A stretch of 64,000 bases of DNA, from assembly GCA_017999615.1 (NCBI GenBank), contig JAGNLM010000001.1, forward strand, positions 62,001 through 126,000. The letters run 5' to 3'. Of this stretch, positions 25,292 to 32,393 are shown one piece after another. The translations under genes were made by a program, and so were the position numbers. How positions within the stretch are numbered: position 1 is the stretch's first letter; every line of letters begins with the position of its first letter. Under the pieces are notes generated by a model. It made no database searches. It worked only from the letters and a program-made list of their open reading frames with translations, and was not told the DNA's origin. This DNA is from Gammaproteobacteria bacterium (GTDB lineage Bacteria; Pseudomonadota; Gammaproteobacteria; JAABTG01).

Positions 25292-26860
25292 ATGTGGCAC
25301 TACATCAGACAGGTCGCTCTGGCGGCATTCTCAGCTGCCGGCCTGACACTGCTGGCTCTCGAAGGCTATGTACTGTATGACCTGCGTGCCTTCGAGTACG
25401 AGCCGTTACTTGACCTATTCGGCTGGAACGGGATCGCGTTCATTCTGTTCCTGAACCTCGGGCTAACTGTCGCCCTGTATACGTGCCTCACGCTCTTAAC
25501 CCAGGGAAGCAACGGCGTCGACCCCGTCGGCATCCTCCGCAAGCTGTTCCTCACCTCATGGGCAATAGCCGCGCTCTGGATGCTTGAGTGGACCTTCATG
25601 GAACGACCGCTAACGGTACGACTCCATGAATTATTCCTCTCGGAGGACGACAAGGCTGCTGCAGCCCAGGACGCCCTCCAAAGCCTCGAGGCCTCGGGGG
25701 ACCTCGCGGCGCTTTTGGGGGCCCAGGAGCACGCCGACCGTCGCCGCACTGCCATCATCCTCCAACGCATTCGTCTCAACGCGCCGAGCGTATATGAGAA
25801 GTACCCCATCGGCATCACGATCGCAAAGTATGCGAAGAAGTATGACGTAAGCCCAATCCTCCTCACATACTGGGCATATGTCACGAGCTTCTATGGAGAG
25901 GCCGTCTCAGGCAGAATGCCGTTTTTCAAAGCGGTCACGAGCGAGACCCTGCGCGATATCATCCAGGCCCACCTGCCGTGGTGGTTCGTGGAAAGTCGGC
26001 TTCGTCGTTGGCTTGTCGAAACCGACGCTCTTGAAAGACTGGCAGGTGCAACCCGTGGACATAAGCTGCGCTATGCCTTACACAAGGCTACGTACGATCT
26101 CTCGCAGGATCCGTTCTCAGCAAATACCTACACCGACGCACTTGTCGTCCTCAATCAGTATCCAAATGAGTTTCCTGAGCTTGGCATCACGGAATCCGAA
26201 ACTGACCCACTAATTCATACATTCCTCGCACTGAAAGATGCCCTCCCGGGAACGCCCCTTCACGACCCATACTCCGCGACGCCTCGGGCAGAGGAGTATT
26301 ACAGGAAGTACCGGGAAGACCTAATATCTTTCGCCAGGGCTCTCCTATACCGACTATCCCGGGATTTTGATTTCTCAGCCAAGCTGCACGCTCTATCGAT
26401 CCGTTATTACAGCGAGCATTTCGCAGCGCAGCTCGGAGAGGCCTGGGCACAAATGAGCGACGGGCAGCGCGCAGTTCTCATTGCGATGTCGAGAGACGTC
26501 TACATCCCAAATATCGGGCGACTCTCTGCCGATGTGTATGCCCTGCCGGAACTGACGTGGGGTGGGTTTCTGTACGTTGCGAGCGAGGCAAGGCGAGCCG
26601 GTGCTGTGGTACACGCCCGTGCCACCATCTGGAGACCAGCCGAGACCGCAAGACTCTGGGCGGGAGGGGGTGCGTTACTCAAAATGTTGAGCGAGACGGC
26701 GCAGGTGATGACAGGACAGTCCCTCCCAGACGTGCGGCCATACGACACCATGGGCGACGCGCTAATGGTCATTGCACGGCTGACGAGCGGAAAGCCTTTA
26801 GATCACAAGACAACAGAGCGCGAGAACAAAATGAAGGACAGGGGCAGGACAAATGACTGA
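25292..26860 (+). CDS. Unrecognised membrane-anchored protein
   Basis: A 522-aa protein I do not recognise. Three hydrophobic segments lie in the first 105 residues (around 8-30, 45-72 and 85-102), followed by a long, mostly helical soluble part. Residues 165-240 contain KYPIGITIAKYAKKYDVSPI and LTYWAYVTSFYGEAVSG, vaguely reminiscent of the helical core of lytic transglycosylases (a motif of the type Y-x-V-x-P-x-L-L), but no convincing catalytic Glu is apparent. The base composition is clearly less GC-rich than the core genes. It follows the hydrolases by 27 bp and is probably in their operon. It could be a polymer-modifying or scaffold protein. Confidence 0.7.
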   Translation: MWHYIRQVALAAFSAAGLTLLALEGYVLYDLRAFEYEPLLDLFGWNGIAFILFLNLGLTVALYTCLTLLTQGSNGVDPVGILRKLFLTSWAIAALWMLEWTFMERPLTVRLHELFLSEDDKAAAAQDALQSLEASGDLAALLGAQEHADRRRTAIILQRIRLNAPSVYEKYPIGITIAKYAKKYDVSPILLTYWAYVTSFYGEAVSGRMPFFKAVTSETLRDIIQAHLPWWFVESRLRRWLVETDALERLAGATRGHKLRYALHKATYDLSQDPFSANTYTDALVVLNQYPNEFPELGITESETDPLIHTFLALKDALPGTPLHDPYSATPRAEEYYRKYREDLISFARALLYRLSRDFDFSAKLHALSIRYYSEHFAAQLGEAWAQMSDGQRAVLIAMSRDVYIPNIGRLSADVYALPELTWGGFLYVASEARRAGAVVHARATIWRPAETARLWAGGGALLKMLSETAQVMTGQSLPDVRPYDTMGDALMVIARLTSGKPLDHKTTERENKMKDRGRTND

Positions 26861-26942
26861 CACAACGCCAGAACGCGCGTCGCTTCCACAGGCGGTCAAT
26901 GACCTCGGGCGCCTCGCTGTATCAATACAGGCTGAGAGCTAG
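26853..26942 (+). CDS. Possible 29-aa peptide or decayed gene start
   Basis: An ATG at 26853 overlaps the stop of the preceding gene and opens a 29-codon frame ending TAG at 26942 (MTDTTPERASLPQAVNDLGR and nine more residues). It looks like the N-terminus of a coupled gene that was truncated rather than an obvious functional peptide. The 92 bases that follow, before the acyltransferase, hold nothing I can identify. Confidence 0.2.
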   Translation: MTDTTPERASLPQAVNDLGRLAVSIQAES

Positions 26943-27034
26943 GATGCCATTTCCAAAGTTGTCCCAATTGGTTGGTGCACAGTAACACCGTCGTTGGTAA
27001 AGCCGCATACTAACGCGTAGGCGCAGGTCGGCGC

Positions 27035-28198
27035 GTGAAGGAAGTTTCTGACAAGCGACATGCGCGTGCGCCTTTGGCTCTTTGGGTGACGGCGGTGGAA
27101 TGGCTGAGGGCAAGGTTTGAGTTGTCGCGTGGGGGTGCGGGGCAGAATATTCGCCCGATGGAGGGGTTGCGCGGTTTTGCAGTCTTTCTCGTGTTTCTTG
27201 TTCATTATTCAAACTTGATCAGGCCGTGGCTTTTGCCGGAGTCGTCGCTTCTCGAGTTCGCAAAGGCATTGCGGCTTGTGGGAAGCAGTGGAGTTGATCT
27301 GTTTTTCGTTCTGAGCGGTTACGTAATATATGGGTCCTTGATTTCTCGGGCGCAACCTCTTGGGCGCTTTGTTCTGAGGCGCGTCAGACGAATTTATCCG
27401 GCATTTATCGTGGTACTCTCGGGTTATGTTGTCTTGTCGCTTTTGGCCGGGAGGGAAAGCAAGATTCCAGACGGTGCGGGAGCGGGGGTGGTTTATATTG
27501 TCTCGAATGTCCTCCTCCTTCCGGGGCTCTTTCCGATCGAGCCGTTGGTTGCGGTAGCCTGGTCTCTCAGTTATGAGATGTTCTATTACTTCACAATCCC
27601 CCTTGTTATTACGGTGTTTGGGCTACGGGACCGCGAGAGGGGATTTCGGTTCGGGTTCTTTCTCGCTCTTGCCGCCTTGATTACAGGGTATGGTGCTGCC
27701 TATGGAGGGCACCTCAGGCTGGTTATGTTTATTGCTGGGATCGTTGTGTGGGAGGCGGTGAAATGCAGCAAGCTTCCGGGGCCCGGCTCAGGAGTTGGTC
27801 TTCTGGCGTTGGCTGTTGGACTGGTGTCGGTGTTGTTGCCTTTCCATGGCACGGGGGGTTATGCATTCAAGGTTGGGTTGATGTTTTGGTCTTTCGGCAT
27901 ACTTTGTTGGGTGTGTTTTCGGAATGCCGATAGTTGGCTGGCGCGTGTCTTCTCGCGGACGCCTCTACGCTGGCTTGGTAATATGAGCTATTCGTATTAC
28001 CTGCTTCATAATCTGGTTCTTCAGGTTGGCTTTCTCGGGCTTGGTACACTCGCCCCTGCCGGTCGCTATGAGGGTTGGTTCTTCTGGGCGGTGTTGCCGG
28101 TGATGTTTGCTGTTACTTTGTTTCCCACAGGGCTGCTCTTTCTGGCTGTCGAGCGTCCATTGTCCCTTGCGCCCGGGTCTTCGAGAGAGAGGGGGTAG
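27035..28198 (+). CDS. Acyltransferase 3 family O-acyltransferase
   Basis: A 387-aa integral membrane O-acyltransferase (OafA/NodX superfamily) with ten or so helices. The signature NIRPMEGLRGFAVFLVFLVH carries the conserved R-x10-H pair, followed by LVGSSGVDLFFVLSGYVIYG and RRVRRIYPAF. It would acetylate or acylate sugars of the exopolysaccharide across the inner membrane. The start is a GTG-type codon at 27035; the ATG at the start of MEGLRG would lose the N-terminal cytoplasmic tail only. Base composition is relatively AT-rich for this genome, as in the previous gene. Confidence 0.92.
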   Translation: MKEVSDKRHARAPLALWVTAVEWLRARFELSRGGAGQNIRPMEGLRGFAVFLVFLVHYSNLIRPWLLPESSLLEFAKALRLVGSSGVDLFFVLSGYVIYGSLISRAQPLGRFVLRRVRRIYPAFIVVLSGYVVLSLLAGRESKIPDGAGAGVVYIVSNVLLLPGLFPIEPLVAVAWSLSYEMFYYFTIPLVITVFGLRDRERGFRFGFFLALAALITGYGAAYGGHLRLVMFIAGIVVWEAVKCSKLPGPGSGVGLLALAVGLVSVLLPFHGTGGYAFKVGLMFWSFGILCWVCFRNADSWLARVFSRTPLRWLGNMSYSYYLLHNLVLQVGFLGLGTLAPAGRYEGWFFWAVLPVMFAVTLFPTGLLFLAVERPLSLAPGSSRERG

Positions 28199-28222
28199 GG
28201 GCTTTACCCAGGGGTTGGTCGG

Positions 28223-28530
28223 CACGTGTGCGCTGGGGATGGAGCTATCGTGACCGTGCGAGTTGTCAGTCGATAGGCCGAGCAGGGGTCTCTGCATTCG
28301 TCGCGACGAGGATCTTGTCGTGGAGGGCAAACGCGAATGGCTTGGTGTGCGAGGGTGTCTCATTGGTGTTATAGGGCGTGAAACCAAGCCCGACGGTGGG
28401 GATGTCGCTGGCGCTCGCGCCAGCCCATGCGCACCGGAGAATCGTAGATGAGCGAGAGTCGAGGTGGTTCTGATGCTTGAGTCAGTAACGAATGGCTGCC
28501 CCTGAGTCATCGTCTGTGAGGTAGTGAGGG
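28223..28530 (-). pseudogene. Decayed copy of the 3-prime end of the 32394 fusion gene
   Basis: The plus-strand sequence 28223-28530 aligns by eye with 32345-32660, for example GGAGGGTGTCTCGTTGGTG versus GAGGGTGTCTCATTGGTG and GTTGTCAGTCAATAGGCC versus GTTGTCAGTCGATAGGCC. The similarity continues past the stop codon into the downstream flank. In the copy the reading frame has a deletion and in-frame stops, so it is a remnant. It lies convergent to the acyltransferase gene and at the far side of the amino-sugar cassette, in direct orientation with the intact copy. Confidence 0.85.
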
Positions 28531-28685
28531 GCCTGGTTGGACCATTTTGTTACTTTCTCCGATGCGGCCGCCAGCAAGGGGTATGGCGCAGCAGGTAGTC
28601 GAACACAGTCTGAGTGGCGAGTTCCGCTGAGGCGTGCCGTGGGTTGCGTATCGGTCGGGCTTTTTCGACGCCCCTGGTTGGCAGC
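28531..28685. other. Spacer with no recognisable gene
   Basis: Sequence between the pseudogene and the GtrA-like gene. A minus-strand stretch at about 28560-28650 reads HASAELATQTVFDYLLRHTP and looks like coding debris of an unidentified gene, but no start or full domain is present. Confidence 0.3.
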
Positions 28686-29105
28686 TCAGTCCTGGGGCCG
28701 AGACGGGTCGGGCGGTGCTGCCTCTGCTGCATGACGTTCAGCCGGTGCGCCAGTCAGTATCCTCCGGCTCAAGAGGAACGTGACGGGGATCGACACTGCG
28801 ACGGCGGCAATCGGGCCGAGCGACGCGGGGACGCCGAGGCCGTCTACGACGGCGACCACGACGGCGACGCCCAGGATGTACTGGACTCCGTACACCAATG
28901 GGAATCGGCTAAGCTTGGACCACGATCCGCGCTCCCGGAAGACGAACCGCAGCCCGATCCAGTAGGCGAGCAGGACTCCCGACGCATAGGCTGCGGTATA
29001 CGCGAGCCGGTAGTCGAGGATGGTCAGAAGGGCAAGGTAGAGTGCGTACGTGGCCAGGGTGTTGCCAATACCCCCGAGCAGGAATCGCGCGAATTGCGCC
29101 GGCAT
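28686..29105 (-). CDS. GtrA-like membrane protein
   Basis: A 139-aa protein with four predicted helices and the GtrA/DPMS-like signature: FARFLLGGIGNTLATYALYL, AYASGVLLAYWIGLRFVF and the C-terminal LGPIAAVAVSIPVTFLLSR. GtrA-like proteins are thought to help flip polyprenyl-phosphate-linked sugars. ATG 29105 is chosen because the longer frame only reads through the neighbouring gene in another phase. It pairs functionally with the GtrB-like glycosyltransferase at 30058, two genes upstream in the same operon. Confidence 0.88.
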   Translation of the reverse strand: MPAQFARFLLGGIGNTLATYALYLALLTILDYRLAYTAAYASGVLLAYWIGLRFVFRERGSWSKLSRFPLVYGVQYILGVAVVVAVVDGLGVPASLGPIAAVAVSIPVTFLLSRRILTGAPAERHAAEAAPPDPSRPQD

Positions 29106-29115
29106 CGTCGGCGGC

Positions 29116-30054
29116 TCAGCGCGCGGCCCCGAGCTCTGCCAGCCAGGTGTCGTAGTCGCGGATGTAGTCCGCAGAGTCGTAGGGGTGCGAGGCGTACACG
29201 AGCAACGCGGCGTCCGGCGTGTACTTGTACTGGATGCCCCACACCATCGGCGGCAGGTAGAGTCCGAGCTCGGGCGCGTCCAGTTGGAACTCTTGGCGGT
29301 GCTGGCCATCGTCGGCGACGACCGCGCACGATCCCCGGACCGAGATGAGAAACTGGTGGCAGGTGCGGTGGGCGTGCGCGCCGCGGGTCTTGGTGCTCGG
29401 GACGTCGTAGACGATGAACCAGCGATGCGGCTGAAAGGGAAGGTCGCGATCGATCTCCCCGACCGTGATGCTGCCGCGGAGATCGGTGACGGCTTTGAGC
29501 CGGTGCAGCGTAACTCCGCGCACGGCGGTTGGGATCGTTGCCAGACCGGCAGGTTGCGAGGGCTGGGGCTCCGCGTCCCGGTACTTATCCCCGTCGACGT
29601 AGCCGATGATCCGGGCAGGGTTGCCCACGACGATGGCGTTCGGCGGTACGTCGTGGGTGACCACGGCGCCAGCGCCGACCATCGCCCGCCGGCCGATGGT
29701 CACGCCCGGCAGGATCGTGGCATTGGCTCCGATGGACGCACCCTTGCAGACGCGCGACTCTCCAAAGCGCTCGGGGTACCGTTTGCTCCGAGGGAAGGGG
29801 TCGTTGGTGAAGGTGGCGTTCGGGCCCACGAAGACGTCGTCTTCAAGCGTTACGCCGTCCCAGAGTTGGACGCCGGATTTGATCGTGACGCGGTCGCCTA
29901 CGACCACGTCGTTCTCGACGAAGACGTGATCGCACAGGTTGCAGTCGGTGCCGATGCGAGCGCCTGGAAGCACGTGGGCAAAGGCCCAGATCCGCGTCCC
30001 TTTCCCAACATGCTCGGACTCGCATATGCCTTGCGCATGCACAAAATGGCTCAT
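29116..30054 (-). CDS. WxcM-like fusion: sugar N-acetyltransferase plus dTDP-ketohexose isomerase
   Basis: A 312-aa bifunctional protein. Residues 1-165 form a left-handed beta-helix acetyltransferase with hexapeptide repeats ([51 protein letters not shown]). Residues 180-312 form a small cupin of the FdtA/WxcM type, with [38 protein letters not shown] and [20 protein letters not shown]. Together with the DegT aminotransferase at 31008 this gives the three activities needed to make dTDP-3-acetamido-3,6-dideoxyhexose from the dTDP-4-keto-6-deoxyglucose pool. RmlA and RmlB are not in the window. Confidence 0.9.
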   Translation of the reverse strand: MSHFVHAQGICESEHVGKGTRIWAFAHVLPGARIGTDCNLCDHVFVENDVVVGDRVTIKSGVQLWDGVTLEDDVFVGPNATFTNDPFPRSKRYPERFGESRVCKGASIGANATILPGVTIGRRAMVGAGAVVTHDVPPNAIVVGNPARIIGYVDGDKYRDAEPQPSQPAGLATIPTAVRGVTLHRLKAVTDLRGSITVGEIDRDLPFQPHRWFIVYDVPSTKTRGAHAHRTCHQFLISVRGSCAVVADDGQHRQEFQLDAPELGLYLPPMVWGIQYKYTPDAALLVYASHPYDSADYIRDYDTWLAELGAAR

Positions 30055-30057
30055 GCC

Positions 30058-31020
30058 TCAATCTCCTCTGACCGTGCGGGCATCGCCCGCTTCCGGCGCA
30101 TAGGTGGTCGTCCTCATCACGATGGCGTTGGGACGCCCCTTCGAGTTCTCGTACGTCCGCCAGACGTAGGACCCGACAAGCCCGTTGGCGAGGAGCCCCA
30201 GTGCCCCGAAGAAAAGGACCAGGATGGCCGTGGCTGCGTAACCGGGTACCCCGATGCCACCCGTCAGGCGCGCCGCCACCACCAGGAGGCCCAGCACCAT
30301 GCTTAGACCCACCCCGAGCGCACCGATGCCGGTCAGCACCCGAAGCGGGAGGTCAGTGAACGCGAAGACACTGTCCAGCAGGTATCGGAACTTGCGCCGG
30401 AACGTCCACGCCGAGCTTCCGTGCCGGCGCGCCAGCCGCCGGTAGGGGACCACGGTGCGCCGGAAGCCGAGCCAGAAAAGGAGGCCGACGAGCGAGGTGT
30501 GGGTCTCCTCGAGGCGCAGTAGCTCATTGCGGAACGCGAGGTTGCAGCCGAACACGTCGACGCCGCCGGGGGGCATGTCCGGAAGCACGAGCTTGCGGTA
30601 GAGTCCCCAGAACGTGCCGGCCGCGATGCGGCTCAAAAATGGGTCGTCGCGGCCCTCGCGCGTCCCGATAACAACGTCCGCCTCCCCCTTTGAGAGGATC
30701 CGAAAGAACTCCTCGGCAAGCTCAGGCGGCTCCTGCAGATCGGCGGCCATGACCGCGAAGAATGGCCCTTCCGCCGCCGCGAGCCCGGCGCGAATGGCAG
30801 GGAAGGAGCCGAAGTTTCTGGAGAGCGCGAGGAGTTGGGCGCGGACGCCAGACTCCTTCAGGGCGGCCTCGAGGAGCGCGTAGCTCCGGTCCGGACTCCC
30901 ATCAACGACGAAGACAACCTCCAACTTATAGGTGAGGCGGGCATTCAGTCGGGCGACGGCGTCGAGGAGCTCCGGGATGGAACCCTCGTTCTTGTAGACC
31001 GGGATGATCAGGGAGTACAC
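30058..31020 (-). CDS. GtrB/ArnC-like polyprenyl-phosphate glycosyltransferase
   Basis: A 320-aa membrane GT2. GTG 31020 opens directly onto VYSLIIPVYKNEGSIPELLD; the GT-A domain has VFVVDGSPDRSYALLE, FFAVMAADLQEPPELAEEFF with the D-L-Q-E-P motif of this subfamily, and SSAWTFRRKFRYLLDSVFAF. Two C-terminal helices follow. It should load a sugar onto undecaprenyl phosphate for transfer after flipping by GtrA. It overlaps the aminotransferase gene upstream by 13 bp and ends 3 bp before the WxcM-like gene, so the cassette is one operon. Confidence 0.9.
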   Translation of the reverse strand: MYSLIIPVYKNEGSIPELLDAVARLNARLTYKLEVVFVVDGSPDRSYALLEAALKESGVRAQLLALSRNFGSFPAIRAGLAAAEGPFFAVMAADLQEPPELAEEFFRILSKGEADVVIGTREGRDDPFLSRIAAGTFWGLYRKLVLPDMPPGGVDVFGCNLAFRNELLRLEETHTSLVGLLFWLGFRRTVVPYRRLARRHGSSAWTFRRKFRYLLDSVFAFTDLPLRVLTGIGALGVGLSMVLGLLVVAARLTGGIGVPGYAATAILVLFFGALGLLANGLVGSYVWRTYENSKGRPNAIVMRTTTYAPEAGDARTVRGD

Positions 31021-32111
31021 GGGGGCTCCCAGCGGTTGACAGCCTCGGCCACGGTGTCTACCTCCTCGTCGGACATCTCCGGGAAGCAGGGCAGGGAGAG
31101 GACCTCCCGGCAGGCCGCCTCGGTCGCGGGAAGCGCTTCGGAGGGTGCGCGTCCGGCGAGGGCCGGCTGGCGGTAGTCTGGCACCGGGTAATGCACCTCG
31201 GAGGCGATTCCGGCCGCGGAGAGGTGGCTCCGCAGCGCATCGCGCTCGGCCGTGCGTACGACATAGAGGTGCGCGACGTAGGCCGGGTCCGAGGGGGGTG
31301 GGAGTTCCAGGGCAGCATTCCGGATGGCCCCGTGATAACGGTCCGCGATCGCCCTGCGTCGCACGTTCCATCCGGCGAGGTAGGGGAGCTTCGCTCGCAG
31401 CACGGCGGACTGCAGCTCGTCGAGGCGGCTGTTTCGGCCCGCGGGGATTGTCGCCTCGTACTTGCGGGTCCAGCCATACTGGCGAAGGGCCCGCATGCGT
31501 TCGGCGACACGCTCATCGCGGGCGAGCATCGCCCCGCCGTCGCCAATGGCCCCAAGGTTCTTCGTGGGATAGAAGCTGAAACACCCGACGTCGCCCCAGG
31601 CACCCGCCGGCGTGCCGTCAATCTCGGCGCCAATCGCTTGGGCGCAGTCTTCGACGAGCGGGACCCCAGCCGCCCGACAGAGGTGGAGGATAGCGGGCAT
31701 GCTGGCCATCCGACCGTAGAGATGCGTCACAATGACCGCCCTGACACCACGACCGAGGACCTTCTCGAGTGCCGATGGCGACATCGTCAGCCTTTCGTCC
31801 ACGTCGACGTAGTGTGGGATTGCCCCGGTCGCGACGATAGCGGTCGACGAGTACATCCCAGCATTCGCTACGGTGGCGACTATGTCGCCTGGCGCAACAC
31901 CGAGGGCTCGAAGACCGAGTTCCAGCGCGTCGGTACCGTTCCCCACGCCGACGCAATAGGGCATGCGGCAGTAGGCGGCAAGCTCTTGCTCAAAGGCCCG
32001 TACCTCGGGCCCGAGCACATACCAACCACTGTCCACCACGCGCCGCATGGCTGCGTGGATGTCGTTGGCAAAGGACGCAGAGTGGCGGCCCAAGTCGTTG
32101 ATCAGCAGCAT
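31008..32111 (-). CDS. Sugar aminotransferase, DegT family (FdtB-like)
   Basis: A 367-aa PLP enzyme with all family landmarks: GVGNGTDALELGLRALG, VEDCAQAIGAEIDG with the PLP-contacting Asp, and the Schiff-base Lys in GCFSFYPTKNLGAIGDGG. The adjacent FdtA-type isomerase and acetyltransferase fusion point to dTDP-3-keto-6-deoxyhexose as substrate. ATG 32111 is chosen because MLLINDLGRH is the normal beginning of the family; the longer frame to 32150 adds unconserved residues. It is the first gene of the minus-strand cassette. Confidence 0.92.
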   Translation of the reverse strand: MLLINDLGRHSASFANDIHAAMRRVVDSGWYVLGPEVRAFEQELAAYCRMPYCVGVGNGTDALELGLRALGVAPGDIVATVANAGMYSSTAIVATGAIPHYVDVDERLTMSPSALEKVLGRGVRAVIVTHLYGRMASMPAILHLCRAAGVPLVEDCAQAIGAEIDGTPAGAWGDVGCFSFYPTKNLGAIGDGGAMLARDERVAERMRALRQYGWTRKYEATIPAGRNSRLDELQSAVLRAKLPYLAGWNVRRRAIADRYHGAIRNAALELPPPSDPAYVAHLYVVRTAERDALRSHLSAAGIASEVHYPVPDYRQPALAGRAPSEALPATEAACREVLSLPCFPEMSDEEVDTVAEAVNRWEPPCTP

Positions 32112-32393
32112 GATCGTCCTATTGAGGCTGCAAGGCCTTGGTGGTTGCACCTGTATCGACCGTAACGAAGGGCTCTTGATGAGCGTTCGCTCATAGGTAA
32201 CAAGGGGCTCTCTTGAATTTCACGTGGGTGCGGGCTAACGGATTGCCCCGTGGCCATTATCCACGACGGAGGCCTGGGGTAAGAGTGAGGTGGACCCCGA
32301 CCGCTGGACAGGATTCAAGGCCATATACCTTAAGGGAGCAGGTGCGCTGGCAAGTGTGCGATGGGGATGGAGCGGCCTTGAGCGGGCGCGTTG
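32112..32393. other. Promoter region of the amino-sugar cassette, with palindrome
   Basis: A 282-base gap between the cassette and the fusion gene. It holds a palindrome (ATGAGCGTTCGCTCAT, 32179-32194) between two near-identical direct repeats (TAACGAAGGGCTCTTGA at 32163 and TAACAAGGGGCTCTCTTGA at 32198). This is a plausible operator or insertion scar in the region that must contain the minus-strand promoter. Bases from about 32345 are the flank shared with the pseudogene at 28223. Confidence 0.45.

Noticed and set aside
31020-31371. N-terminal extension of the GtrB-like glycosyltransferase to 31371
   Set aside because: The extra residues are a shifted reading of the aminotransferase gene; the family starts at the VYSLIIPVY strand.
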